A stretch of 64,000 nucleotides of DNA, from positions 1 to 64,000 of the forward strand of contig VEQT01000001.1 in assembly GCA_018883065.1 (NCBI GenBank), read 5' to 3'. The notes beneath the pieces are model-generated. The model was not told where the DNA came from, searched no databases, and worked only from the letters and a program-made list of their open reading frames with translations. Both the position numbers and the translations under genes were made by a program. Below are positions 7,509 to 16,464 of the stretch, piece after piece (position 1 is the first letter of the stretch; each line of letters starts with the position of its first letter). The stretch comes from Flavobacterium sp. Lineage in GTDB: Bacteria; Bacteroidota; Bacteroidia; Flavobacteriales; Flavobacteriaceae.

Positions 7509-7564
7509 CCTAAACCCTAAACCCTAAACCCTACTACCTACAACCTACCACCTACCACCTTTAA
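7509..7564. repeat. Array of eight heptamers abutting the polA stop codon
   Basis: Eight consecutive 7-base units starting CCT: CCTAAAC three times, then CCTACTA, CCTACAA, CCTACCA twice, and CCTTTAA. The last unit contains the polA stop codon (TTA at 7561-7563). Only the period and the leading CCT(A) are constant; the last three bases of the unit drift. Confidence 0.85.
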
Positions 7565-10428
7565 TGCGCCTCCAGCCAGTTGTCGCCCATGCCCATTTCA
7601 ACTTCCAAGGGCACTTGCAGCACAAAGGCTTGTTCCATTTCCTGTTTAATGAGTGGTTTAATGAGTTCAATTTCTGAAAGATGCACATCGAACACCAATT
7701 CGTCGTGTACTTGCAATAACATTTTTGATTTCCATGCCGTGCCGTCTGGTTTTTTTTCTGTCAATTTTTGATGAATGTTGATCATCGCAATTTTAATAAT
7801 GTCAGCTGCACTACCTTGTATGGGCGCATTTACCGCATTGCGTTCGGCACCGCTGCGCACCATGGCATTGGCCGAGTTGATGTCTTTTAAATACCGTCGG
7901 CGGCCCAAGACGGTTTGCACATAGCCGTTTTCACGCGCAAAATCAACCTGCTCTTGCATATAGGCTTTGAGCTTAGGATACGTTTTGTAATAGGCCTCGA
8001 TGAGTGCGGCGCTTTCTTGTCTGCTCAGATTGGTTTGGTTGCTTAGCCCAAAAGCCGAAACCCCATATACAATTCCAAAGTTAACTGTTTTGGCGTGGCT
8101 ACGTTGTTCTTTGGTTACCTCTTCCAAGTTCACATTAAACACTTTAGCGGCAGTACTTTTATGAATGTCTTCTTTATTTTGAAAGGCTTTAATCATGTTA
8201 TCTTCTCCACTTAAGGCGGCTATAATGCGCAATTCAATTTGCGAATAATCGGCCGAGAGCAACACATAGTTTTCGTTGCGGGCAATAAAGGCTTTTCGAA
8301 TTAATCGGCCGCGTTCAGTACGCACCGGAATATTCTGCAGGTTGGGGTTATTGGAGCTCAATCTACCCGTCGCGGCAACTGCTTGCATGTAATCGGTATG
8401 AACGCGTTGGGTTTTGGGATCAACTTGCAAAGGCAAGGCATCAATATAGGTGCTTTGCAATTTTACCATTTGGCGCCATTCCAAAATATCGGCCACTATG
8501 GGATGTTCTTTGACTAAGTAACTCAGCACTTCTTCGCCCGTAGCATATTGACCGGTTTTGGTTTTCTTTTGTTTGGTGCCGCCAATTTTGAGTTTATCAA
8601 ACAATACATCGCCCAGTTGTTTGGGGGATGCCAAGTTGAATTTTTCACCAGCGGTTTCGTAAATTTTTTGTTCAAAGGCGGCAATTTCATGTTGCATAGC
8701 CACCGACATTTCTTGTAAAAACGGCACATCCAAGTTGATGCCTTCGGTTTCCATATCGGCCAGTACTTTTATTAGTGGAATCTCAATTTCATCAAATAAT
8801 TTTTTGGTTTCGGCTTTGTCTAAAATGGGGCTAAAAACAGCTTTCAGTTGCAAGGTAACATCGGCATCTTCGGTGGCGTATTCTTTGATTTCTTCAAGAG
8901 CTACATCACGCATTGACAATTGGTTTTTACCTTTTTTACCAATTAGCGTTTCGATGGATTGCGGCGAATACTGCAAATAAGTTTCACTCAATACATCCAT
9001 ATTGTGGCGCATATCGGGATTAATCAAATAATGTGCAATCATGGTGTCAAATAGTTTTCCAGCTACCGAAAGGCCATAATTTTTTAGGATTTTTAAGTCG
9101 TATTTGAGGTTTTGCCCTATTTTTTCTATCTCTTCGTTTTCAAAAAACGGCCTAAATTTTTCAAGCAACTTTTTTGCTTCTGCTTGATTTTCGGGAAACG
9201 GCACATAAAATCCCTTTCCTTTCTCAAAAGAGAATGATATGCCTACCAGTTCGGCGTGTAGCGTATTGATGCCCGTGGTTTCGGTATCAAAACACACTGA
9301 TGTTTGATTTTGTAGTTGTTGAATCAATAATTTTACCGCCATCTCGCCTTGTACCAATTGGTAAAAATGATCGGTATTGCTTAGGTTTTTGTAGGAAGAA
9401 TTAGAGGTGTGTGCATCACCAGGTTCGTCTGAGAATCCAAACAAATCAAATTGATCTTCGTGACTCCGTTTGGCCACAGTTTTTTTAGCAGATTCAGCGG
9501 GAGAATTGTCCCCGTTAGTCTCAATTTCATCATATTCTTTTCCGGTGCCAAAAAGCTTATCAAATTGAGCTTTCATTTGTCGAAATTCCAATTCTTGAAA
9601 AAGCGCATCGGTTTTTTCTACATCGGGTTTAGACAATTCGTAGTCGTGCTCGTCAAATTGCACCGGGCAATCGAGTAAGATGGTAGCCAATTTTTTAGAC
9701 AAGATGCCCAATTCGGCATTGGCTTCAATTTTGTCTTTAAGCGCACCTTTTATTTTGTCGGTGTTCGCCAACATGTTTTCAAGAGAGCCAAATTCGGCTA
9801 GTAATTTCTTGGCCGTTTTTTCGCCCACGCCCGGCAAACCTGGAATGTTATCGGCGGCATCGCCCATCATGCCCAAATAATCAATGACTTGTAAGGGGTC
9901 TTGTATTTCGAATTTTTCAAGCACTTGCGGTATGCCCCAAATCTCAATGTCGTTACCCATTCGTGCGGGTTTGTACATAAATATATTCTCTGAAACCAAT
10001 TGGGCAAAATCTTTATCGGGTGTAACCATAAACACCTGAAATCCCTCTTTTTCGGCTTGTTTAGACAAAGTGCCAATTAAATCATCGGCTTCAAAACCAG
10101 GCATTTCAATAATGGGAATGTGCATGGCGCGCAACAAATCTTGAATGTAAGGCACTGCAATTTTTATGGCTTCGGGCGTTTCGTCGCGGTGGGCTTTGTA
10201 TTGTTCATACATTTCAAAACGGTAGGTGCTGCCTCCTTTGTCAAAAGCTACTGCCAAATGATCGGGTTTTTCTCGTCGAATGACATCCATCAACGAATTC
10301 ATAAAACCCATGATGGCCGACGTATCCATGCCTTTGGAGTTGATTCGAGGGTTTTTGATAAAGGCATAATAACCTCTAAAAATTAAGGCATATGCATCGA
10401 GTAGAAATAACCGTTTTTGTGCTGACAT
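7561..10428 (-). CDS. polA: DNA polymerase I
   Basis: Repair and Okazaki-fragment polymerase of 955 residues. Residues 1-290 form the 5' nuclease (LFLLDAYALIFRGYYAF, GFEADDLIGTL, MGDAADNIPG). The 3'-5' exonuclease looks active: FDTETTG, IGQNLKYDLK and the YATEDADVTL motif are all present. The polymerase motifs are intact: A (LLSADYSQIELR), B (RSHAKTVNFGIVYG) and C (LLQVHDELVF). The frame extends to 10458, but the preceding residues MFIFTDKLYF are not part of the family, so I use the ATG at 10428-10426. A heptamer array touches its stop codon. It is convergent with the FISUMP lipoprotein gene. Confidence 0.97.
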   Translation of the reverse strand: MSAQKRLFLLDAYALIFRGYYAFIKNPRINSKGMDTSAIMGFMNSLMDVIRREKPDHLAVAFDKGGSTYRFEMYEQYKAHRDETPEAIKIAVPYIQDLLRAMHIPIIEMPGFEADDLIGTLSKQAEKEGFQVFMVTPDKDFAQLVSENIFMYKPARMGNDIEIWGIPQVLEKFEIQDPLQVIDYLGMMGDAADNIPGLPGVGEKTAKKLLAEFGSLENMLANTDKIKGALKDKIEANAELGILSKKLATILLDCPVQFDEHDYELSKPDVEKTDALFQELEFRQMKAQFDKLFGTGKEYDEIETNGDNSPAESAKKTVAKRSHEDQFDLFGFSDEPGDAHTSNSSYKNLSNTDHFYQLVQGEMAVKLLIQQLQNQTSVCFDTETTGINTLHAELVGISFSFEKGKGFYVPFPENQAEAKKLLEKFRPFFENEEIEKIGQNLKYDLKILKNYGLSVAGKLFDTMIAHYLINPDMRHNMDVLSETYLQYSPQSIETLIGKKGKNQLSMRDVALEEIKEYATEDADVTLQLKAVFSPILDKAETKKLFDEIEIPLIKVLADMETEGINLDVPFLQEMSVAMQHEIAAFEQKIYETAGEKFNLASPKQLGDVLFDKLKIGGTKQKKTKTGQYATGEEVLSYLVKEHPIVADILEWRQMVKLQSTYIDALPLQVDPKTQRVHTDYMQAVAATGRLSSNNPNLQNIPVRTERGRLIRKAFIARNENYVLLSADYSQIELRIIAALSGEDNMIKAFQNKEDIHKSTAAKVFNVNLEEVTKEQRSHAKTVNFGIVYGVSAFGLSNQTNLSRQESAALIEAYYKTYPKLKAYMQEQVDFARENGYVQTVLGRRRYLKDINSANAMVRSGAERNAVNAPIQGSAADIIKIAMINIHQKLTEKKPDGTAWKSKMLLQVHDELVFDVHLSEIELIKPLIKQEMEQAFVLQVPLEVEMGMGDNWLEAH

Positions 10429-10595
10429 AAAATACAATTTGTCGGTAAAAATAAACATTCAAGTGGTACGGCAGGGTTTGCGATTTAAAATAATTCAAGT
10501 GATGAAATACAATTTATTCGGGGAGATGTTAAATCTTGTACGAACTCAAATTTCGCCCGAGTATTATTTGTTAATTTGCTAAAAATTTACAGCAT

Positions 10596-11828
10596 ATGTT
10601 AGGTCGGTTGGTCGTGTTTTTTATCGTGTTGTTTTGTATTGAATGGTATGCTTTTCAGGCTGTTAAAACAGTAGTGAAAGTTAAGAGTTTTGTTTTGGCT
10701 TATCAGTGGATTAGTTTTGTAATTCTGCTGCTGTTGCTATATGCTTTTTCTCGATTTGATCGTTCAACGGGGCAAACCAAGTACACGCTCTATACCATGG
10801 GGTTGTTTTTGCTGGTCTATGTACCCAAAATAGTGGTGAGTTTGTTGCTTTTGGGTGAAGATATTTATCGCGTAATGCATGGGTCAATTACCTATTTTGT
10901 AGAAAACGACAACGAGTCTTTTTTGCCCAACCGCAGAGTATTTCTAAGTAAAATTGGATTAGGTATTGCTGCGATTCCCTTTTTGTCCCTCTTGTATGGT
11001 ATGACCTTTGGCAAATACAATTATAAGGTAATCAAGCAACGCATTTTTTTTCCTGATTTGCCCGATGCTTTTGACGGAATCACCATTACCCAAATTTCTG
11101 ACGTGCACAGTGGCAGCTTTGATAATCCCGATAAAATAAAATACGCTATTGATTTGGTAAATGCACAACAATCCGATTTGATTTTGTTTACAGGCGATAT
11201 CGTAAATACGCATGCCAAAGAAATGCATCCGTGGATTGAAATATTTAATGGTATACAATCGCATCCACTGGGTAAATATGCGGTGTTGGGCAATCATGAT
11301 TATGGTGAATATGTGACATGGCCTTCGCAGCAAGCCAAAGACGAGAACTTTGAAGCCATAAAAAATGTATACAAAGACATCGGATTCCAGCTGTTGCTTA
11401 ACGAACACGTATACATTCAAAAAGGCAATGACAAACTGGCCTTAGTGGGAGTAGAAAATTGGGGCCATAACTTTAAAAAAGCGGGTGATCTCAACAAAGC
11501 TTTGCAGGGATTATCAGCAGAAGAATTTAAACTGCTAATGAGTCACGACCCCAGTCATTGGGAATACGAGACCAAAAAACACGAGAAAAAGGTACACTTA
11601 ACCTTTTCTGGTCATACGCACGGTATGCAATTTGGTATAGAAATCCCTGGATTTTTAAAGTGGAGTTTGGCCCAATATGTTTACAAACAGTGGGCCGGTT
11701 TGTATGAAGAGAATGGACAATACATTTATGTAAATCGCGGATTTGGTTTTCATGCCTATCCAGGCCGCGTAGGAATCATGCCCGAAATCACGGTGATTCA
11801 GCTAAAAAAAGGGGAAAAAGTAGCATAA
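10596..11828 (+). CDS. Membrane-anchored metallophosphoesterase
   Basis: A 410-residue protein with about four hydrophobic segments in the first 135 residues (starting MLGRLVVFFIVLF) and a calcineurin-like phosphoesterase domain from about residue 160. All metal-binding motifs are there: TQISDVHSG, FTGDIVN, GNHDYG, MSHDPSHW and SGHTHGMQFG. The architecture matches the YkuE/YaeI-type membrane phosphoesterases, some of which act on lipid intermediates, but the substrate here cannot be inferred. The 167 bases separating it from divergent polA contain no clear TAnnTTTG box (TTAATTTG at about 10571 is one base off). The thioredoxin-like gene follows 72 bases on. Confidence 0.88.
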   Translation: MLGRLVVFFIVLFCIEWYAFQAVKTVVKVKSFVLAYQWISFVILLLLLYAFSRFDRSTGQTKYTLYTMGLFLLVYVPKIVVSLLLLGEDIYRVMHGSITYFVENDNESFLPNRRVFLSKIGLGIAAIPFLSLLYGMTFGKYNYKVIKQRIFFPDLPDAFDGITITQISDVHSGSFDNPDKIKYAIDLVNAQQSDLILFTGDIVNTHAKEMHPWIEIFNGIQSHPLGKYAVLGNHDYGEYVTWPSQQAKDENFEAIKNVYKDIGFQLLLNEHVYIQKGNDKLALVGVENWGHNFKKAGDLNKALQGLSAEEFKLLMSHDPSHWEYETKKHEKKVHLTFSGHTHGMQFGIEIPGFLKWSLAQYVYKQWAGLYEENGQYIYVNRGFGFHAYPGRVGIMPEITVIQLKKGEKVA

Positions 11829-11842
11829 TTCGTATAAAGTGC

Positions 11843-11850
11843 TACATTTG
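11843..11850 (+). promoter_or_regulatory. -7 box upstream of the thioredoxin-like gene
   Basis: TACATTTG fits the Bacteroidota -7 consensus TAnnTTTG and lies 50 bases before the start codon. No clear TTTG occurs at the -33 distance, so confidence is limited. Confidence 0.45.
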
Positions 11851-11900
11851 TACCCTATTCCCTCTAATCGAAGGGCTGAGAAATTTAATATTTTGGTTTT

Positions 11901-12197
11901 ATGTCAAAATTTGGAGAACTAATAAACGCACAAGTTCCTGTGTTAATCGATTTTTACACAGAGTGGAATGAATCTTCGGTTTCCATGCACCCAGTGATTC
12001 GCGATGTGGCTGCAGCACTTGGCGACAAAGCAAAAGTCATTAAGATTGATGTTGATAAAAATCAAGAATTAGCCGATGCCTTGCGCATCAAAGGATTACC
12101 AACTTTGATGATTTATAAAGAAGGCCAAATGATTTGGAGACAATCCGGCGAATTGGATGCCAATACCATAATTGCATTGGTTCAAGATCACATTTAA
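11901..12197 (+). CDS. Thioredoxin-fold protein lacking the active-site cysteines
   Basis: A 98-residue cytoplasmic protein with the full thioredoxin framework: VPVLIDFYTEW before the active site, KVIKIDVDKNQELADALRIKGLPTLMIYKEG in the second half, including the cis-proline (Pro67). At the place of Trp-Cys-Gly-Pro-Cys it has Trp22-Asn-Glu-Ser-Ser26, so both redox cysteines are absent, and it cannot do thiol-disulfide exchange by the classical route. The frame is intact and codon use ordinary, which argues against a decaying gene. From memory, similar cysteine-free versions occur in other Flavobacteriaceae. A chaperone or partner-binding role is possible but unproven. Its last four bases overlap the convergent deacetylase gene. 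Confidence 0.88.
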   Translation: MSKFGELINAQVPVLIDFYTEWNESSVSMHPVIRDVAAALGDKAKVIKIDVDKNQELADALRIKGLPTLMIYKEGQMIWRQSGELDANTIIALVQDHI

Positions 12198-12832
12198 GCA
12201 ATCACTTCACAACAAAATTTATTTTCATGTAAAAAAGCCAAGGTTTTTGGTAAAACCTCGCGTAATGTTGCGTAGCACTTTTGGCTGTCATGAAACACTA
12301 CTATACTTCCAGATTCAATGTTATTGAGTACATTGGCCAAGCATTTTTCGTCATTGGTTTGTGAATCAAAATCGGCACTCAATACATCCCACATTACAAT
12401 TGTATAGCCCTGTTTTTTAATTTTAGAATAGGCCTTCCATCCTATTTTTCCGTAGGGTGGTCTAAATAATTTAACCTCTTCATTCAAAATTGTTTCCATT
12501 GTTTTTTTACACTTCTCAAAATCATTGATATAATTTCTTGCCGATGTTTTCCATCCGTTGCTATGGTTTTGGGTATGGTTGCCAATTTGGTGCCCTTGTG
12601 CTTTAATTTCACGGCAAATTTCCGGATGTGCCTGGGCATTTTTCCCGATACAAAAAAAAGTAGCCTTGGCCTTGTATTGCGCCAATTGATCAAGTACCCA
12701 ATTGGTTATTTCGGGCGTAGGCCCATCGTCAAAGGTGAGGTATATGGCTTTTCGTTTGTTGGGAATATTCCACAGCAAGCCTTTAGCTATTAACCGAACG
12801 AATTTGTGTGTTTTAATCCAATATAATTTCAT
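12194..12832 (-). CDS. Polysaccharide deacetylase (NodB homology domain)
   Basis: A 212-residue protein of carbohydrate esterase family 4 type, which removes acetyl groups from N-acetylated sugars in peptidoglycan, chitin-like or capsular polymers. The motifs are complete: TFDDGPTP (Asp35/Asp36), HQIGNHTQNH with metal ligands His86 and His90, RPPYG (Arg124) and VVFHDS (His181). It has no convincing signal peptide, though residues 10-22 are mildly hydrophobic. A strong terminator (12844-12873) lies only 11 bases before its start codon, so its transcription must pass that hairpin or start in the short interval after it. It is convergent with the thioredoxin-like gene, overlapping four bases. 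The substrate is unknown. Confidence 0.9.
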   Translation of the reverse strand: MKLYWIKTHKFVRLIAKGLLWNIPNKRKAIYLTFDDGPTPEITNWVLDQLAQYKAKATFFCIGKNAQAHPEICREIKAQGHQIGNHTQNHSNGWKTSARNYINDFEKCKKTMETILNEEVKLFRPPYGKIGWKAYSKIKKQGYTIVMWDVLSADFDSQTNDEKCLANVLNNIESGSIVVFHDSQKCYATLREVLPKTLAFLHENKFCCEVIA

Positions 12833-12843
12833 CGTGTAGAAAA

Positions 12844-12873
12844 AAAAGCAGCGTTCCTAAAAACGCTGCTTTT
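12844..12873 (-). terminator. Intrinsic terminator between the DUF2723 gene and the deacetylase gene
   Basis: The 12-base arms AAAAGCAGCGTT (12844-12855) and AACGCTGCTTTT (12862-12873) are perfect complements around a six-base loop. On the minus strand the stem is followed by a run of T. It begins four bases beyond the DUF2723 stop codon. Confidence 0.85.
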
Positions 12874-12877
12874 GGTA

Positions 12878-15800
12878 TTATTCGTTATCTCTACCAAATC
12901 GTTTAAAGAACGAATTGTAGGTGTTGAATGTCGATTTGTTTTGGTTATAATAGGCCATATCGCCCCGATCTTTCATCACAATGAGCAAGGCCCGGTAGCG
13001 TTCAATGTCGGTTAAAATGTCGATGGCAATATCATTTTGTTCGCTAGCCGAAAGTCCCTTGTAATAGGTTAGATTTTGTTTGTATTTGGTCATTAACTGA
13101 TCCAATAATTTTCTGGCTTTCGCAGTTTCACCCACCGCATAGTAGCCGCCGGCAAACGGATCAAGTAAGGAATAGTAGCCAAAATAGTCAACAGGCATTT
13201 TGGTCATCGCCAAATCGATTATTTTTTTGGCTTTGTCAATTTTCTTTTCGTTCACCAATTGTTCCATTAATCGGGCCAAATTAGAACGATAAGAAATGCT
13301 GTTTTTACGGGTTTCAGAATCGTGATAAATTTCGGGTGATTCACTATTGCCCCAATCCCATTTCATCACGATGTCATACATTTTGTCAGAGTTGATTTTA
13401 CCCATGTCCAAGGTGCTGCCGTCTTCGGGAATAGGGGTGTAGAACGGCACTAATTTATAAACCATACCATCCAATTGCAAAAAGTCTTTCATCCACAAAT
13501 AGTCGTCGTCGCCAAAACTACCACCTGTAAAATACACCGGACGTTTCCAGTTGTTATTGGCTATAACATCCAACATCATGATGCGGTTTTTGTACATGGC
13601 TTGCCCTTTAATTTTTATATCGATATACGGCACAATCGAATCGTATGGCGTGATGTCTTTGTTGTACTTGCGGTAAGCTACAGTATCTACCGGAATGCGT
13701 ACCAAATTTGTAGGATAAAAATGTATTTTTTGACCGTTTGGCATTTCTCTCAGTGCGCGTGGATCGTTATTCCCGATGAAATTCAACAAATCGTTGATGT
13801 TCCAACGGCTTTTGGTTTTTTCGTTAAAAATGGCATAATCTAATTTATCACCCACATATTGATCATGTTTAAACGAAATGGGCAAACCGTCGGCTTTATA
13901 GGTTTTGCATTTCATTTGATCAATGTACCAATCGGTCATGAATAAACTAGTATTTACAATTTTAATGTCGGTACGAATGCCTTCAATTTCTTGGGCATAC
14001 CATAGAGGGAAGGTGTCGTTGTCGCCAATGGTAAATAAAATGGCATTGGGTTCGCACGATTCCAAATAGGCTTTCGCCATAGCAATAGCCGTGTACTTAT
14101 TTGAACGGTCGTGATCATCCCAGTTTTGAACTGCCATCAATACCGGAGCGGCCAATAAACAAGCTCCCAAAACCAAAGGCGCAGCAAGTTTGGGTTGCAC
14201 TGTATTTTTTAAATAGTCATATATAGCATAAACGCCTATGCCAATCCAAATTGCAAACACATAAAAGGAACCAACTAATGCATAATCGCGCTCGCGGGGC
14301 TCAAATGGGCGCTCGTTCAAATAAATCTTCAAGGCCAAGCCCATAAACAAGAATAAAGAAAACAACACGTAAAAGCTTTTTGGGTCTCGTTTAATATTGT
14401 ACAAAAACCCAATGAGGCCAAGTATTAAGGGTAAGAAATAGTATTTGTTGCGGCCTTTGTTGTTTAGTACGTCTTGGGGCAAGTTATCTTGTGATCCCAA
14501 TCGAAGTTCGTCAATAAATGTAATTCCACTTAGCCAATTGCCATCCAGTTTATCGTATTTGCCTTGGATATCGTTTTGTCGTCCAGCAAAATTCCACATT
14601 AAATAACGCCCATACATATAGCCAAATTGGTATTCAATCATGAAACGTAAATTGTCAAATGTGCTAGGTTTTTCGATGATGAGGTACTCGCTGTAGGTTT
14701 TTAAAAATTGGATGTATTGTTCGTTGTTTATTTCTTGTGTCGCGTACCCTTTTCTAAATTCGGTGATGAGATCAACCAATTCTTTTTCTTCAGAATAAAT
14801 TGGATTAATTCTAAACTCGGGTGGGTTGGTAAAGCTGATGTAATTTTCGATGTGCTCAGTACTCCACAAGCGTGGCAAAATGGCTTTTTGTTCTTTGGCA
14901 CTATTTTGCTCGGCGTTTTTGTAATTGTTGGTAATGCGGTATTTCCCGGTTTTGTAGTCGCGCTCGTAATTGGGTGCTTTGTCTAAGTAGGGTTCTTCCT
15001 CGTCTAAACCAGCAAAAACATCTGTATATTGAGGGCCATAAAACAAGGGATTTGCCCCATATTGTTCGCGGTTGTAGTAGGCCAATACTTCGGCTGCATC
15101 TGAGGGTTTGTTTTCGTTAATTACCGTATTGGCGTTGGCACGAATGGGCAACATCATCCAGGTCGAGAACCCGATTAATATAAAAAGGACGCATAAAATC
15201 AAGGTATTGTACATCACCATTCCTTTTTGCTGGGTGTAACGCAAGCCAAAAAAGAAAAAGGAAATAAGTGCTAGCGTGATAAAGATGGTTCCCGAGTTAA
15301 AGGGCAAGTCCATTTCGTTGACCATATAAACCTCGGCTTTGGCAAACAAAGCCATGGTGAGCGGAAGTAATAATTTGAAGATGAAAAGCAAGATCGAAAC
15401 CACAACAACATTGGCCACAATGAAGTTTTTGAGTGTAATGGTTTTGTAGTTTTTAAAGTAATATAAAAACCCAATTGAGGGTATAGTCAGTAGCGCCATA
15501 AAATGCACACCAAATGACAAGCCCACCAACAAAGCAATAACCAACAGCCATTTGTTTCCGCGTGGTGTATGCATGTCTTGTTCCCAACGTAAGCCTAACC
15601 AAAACAACAAGGAGATAAATAAAGAAGCCATGGCATATACCTCGGCTTCGACGGCGTTAAACCAAAAACTATCAGAAAAAGTGTAGGCCAAGGCCCCAAT
15701 AAAAGAGCTTCCTAAAATAACCAAATCAGACGAGTCGCTGTTGTTATTGAATCGCTGTAAAATTTTGCGCAAGATTAGGGTAGATGACCAAAACATAAAC

Positions 15801-16084
15801 AAGATGGTAAAGGCGCTCGAAAAAACAGAAACCATATTTACCATTAAGGCAATTTGCTTGGCGTTGAGTGCAAAGAGCGAAAAAAATGCGCCCACCATTT
15901 GAAACAAAGGTGCTCCCGGCGGATGGCCTACTTCTAATTTGGCTGCCGTAGCAATGTATTCGCCACAATCCCAAAAACTCATGGTAGGCTCTACGGTAAG
16001 GGAATAGGTAACTAAGGCAATAAAAAAGGCTACCCATCCAAGTAGGGTGTTCCATTTTGTATAGTTGAATTGTGCTGACATCAT
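12878..16084 (-). CDS. DUF2723 multi-pass membrane protein, possible protein glycosyltransferase
   Basis: A 1068-residue protein with about a dozen hydrophobic segments in the first 650 residues and a large soluble C-terminal part. The opening WVAFFIALVTYSLTVEPT followed by FWDCGEYIATAAKLEVGHPP is the DUF2723 signature. The family resembles GT-C protein mannosyltransferases in layout, and the human DUF2723 protein TMEM260 has been reported as an O-mannosyltransferase; Bacteroidota also have an O-glycosylation system for periplasmic proteins. A transferase role here is therefore plausible but inferred. Two adjacent ATGs (16084 and 16081) are equally good starts. The 234-base region upstream (16085-16318) holds the tRNA-Gln promoter on the other strand and nothing else I can name. 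Confidence 0.88.
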   Translation of the reverse strand: MMSAQFNYTKWNTLLGWVAFFIALVTYSLTVEPTMSFWDCGEYIATAAKLEVGHPPGAPLFQMVGAFFSLFALNAKQIALMVNMVSVFSSAFTILFMFWSSTLILRKILQRFNNNSDSSDLVILGSSFIGALAYTFSDSFWFNAVEAEVYAMASLFISLLFWLGLRWEQDMHTPRGNKWLLVIALLVGLSFGVHFMALLTIPSIGFLYYFKNYKTITLKNFIVANVVVVSILLFIFKLLLPLTMALFAKAEVYMVNEMDLPFNSGTIFITLALISFFFFGLRYTQQKGMVMYNTLILCVLFILIGFSTWMMLPIRANANTVINENKPSDAAEVLAYYNREQYGANPLFYGPQYTDVFAGLDEEEPYLDKAPNYERDYKTGKYRITNNYKNAEQNSAKEQKAILPRLWSTEHIENYISFTNPPEFRINPIYSEEKELVDLITEFRKGYATQEINNEQYIQFLKTYSEYLIIEKPSTFDNLRFMIEYQFGYMYGRYLMWNFAGRQNDIQGKYDKLDGNWLSGITFIDELRLGSQDNLPQDVLNNKGRNKYYFLPLILGLIGFLYNIKRDPKSFYVLFSLFLFMGLALKIYLNERPFEPRERDYALVGSFYVFAIWIGIGVYAIYDYLKNTVQPKLAAPLVLGACLLAAPVLMAVQNWDDHDRSNKYTAIAMAKAYLESCEPNAILFTIGDNDTFPLWYAQEIEGIRTDIKIVNTSLFMTDWYIDQMKCKTYKADGLPISFKHDQYVGDKLDYAIFNEKTKSRWNINDLLNFIGNNDPRALREMPNGQKIHFYPTNLVRIPVDTVAYRKYNKDITPYDSIVPYIDIKIKGQAMYKNRIMMLDVIANNNWKRPVYFTGGSFGDDDYLWMKDFLQLDGMVYKLVPFYTPIPEDGSTLDMGKINSDKMYDIVMKWDWGNSESPEIYHDSETRKNSISYRSNLARLMEQLVNEKKIDKAKKIIDLAMTKMPVDYFGYYSLLDPFAGGYYAVGETAKARKLLDQLMTKYKQNLTYYKGLSASEQNDIAIDILTDIERYRALLIVMKDRGDMAYYNQNKSTFNTYNSFFKRFGRDNE

Positions 16085-16264
16085 GGGATTACTGTTTTTT
16101 TGAACGCCACAAAGAAACTATTTTTTTGCGTACCGCAGGGTGCCTTAACAAAATTTTCTATTGCCAATTAGTAGCTATGTCGCTGGCTTTTATTGGCTAA
16201 GAAAATTAATCGCAACTTCCGGTATTCTTGGGTTTGAAGAATTCAAATAAAAAAATAGGATTTA

Positions 16265-16295
16265 TTTGCTTAAAATAAAATTTGTATTAAATTTG
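16265..16295 (+). promoter_or_regulatory. Promoter of tRNA-Gln
   Basis: TTTG at 16265-16268, 19 bases, then TAAATTTG at 16288-16295: a full match to the Bacteroidota -33/-7 consensus. The mature tRNA starts 24 bases downstream. Confidence 0.7.
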
Positions 16296-16318
16296 CCCTC
16301 GCTTTACAGCAATGGAAT

Positions 16319-16389
16319 TGGTCTATGGTGTAATGGTAACACTACGGTTTTTGGTGCCGTCTTTCTAGGTTCGAGTCCTAGTAGACCAA
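16319..16389 (+). tRNA. tRNA-Gln (anticodon TTG)
   Basis: A complete cloverleaf of 71 bases. Acceptor arms TGGTCTA (16319-16325) and TAGACCA (16382-16388) pair fully, with A16389 as the discriminator. The D arm includes GGTGTAATGGTAAC. The anticodon stem ACGGT/GCCGT holds the loop TTTTGGT, giving anticodon TTG, which reads CAA and by wobble CAG. The T arm is CTAGG-TTCGAGT-CCTAG. The 3' CCA is not encoded. The gene stands alone with its own promoter and terminator. Confidence 0.95.
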
Positions 16390-16393
16390 CAAA

Positions 16394-16423
16394 AAAAATC
16401 CCGCAACTCGCGGGATTTTTTGT
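16394..16423 (+). terminator. Terminator of tRNA-Gln, probably bidirectional
   Basis: AAAAATCCCGC (16394-16404) pairs with GCGGGATTTTT (16410-16420) across a five-base loop, followed by more T. Read from the minus strand it also ends in eight T, so it may also stop transcripts from the universal stress protein gene. Confidence 0.85.
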
Positions 16424-16464
16424 TTTATATCCAGTTCCTTTAAGTTGGTTCCGAAGACTCGCTA

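Noticed and set aside
7505..7534. CCCTAAA repeats resembling plant telomeres
   Set aside because: Only three such units are present, they merge in register into other heptamers and sit between bacterial genes, so no telomere or contamination is implied.
10959..11420. 153-codon frame antisense to the metallophosphoesterase gene
   Set aside because: It lies wholly opposite conserved catalytic motifs and has no family features; a shadow of the real gene.
11901..12197. Thioredoxin-like gene as a pseudogene
   Set aside because: The frame is intact, the framework residues are conserved and length is normal, so only the redox function is lost.
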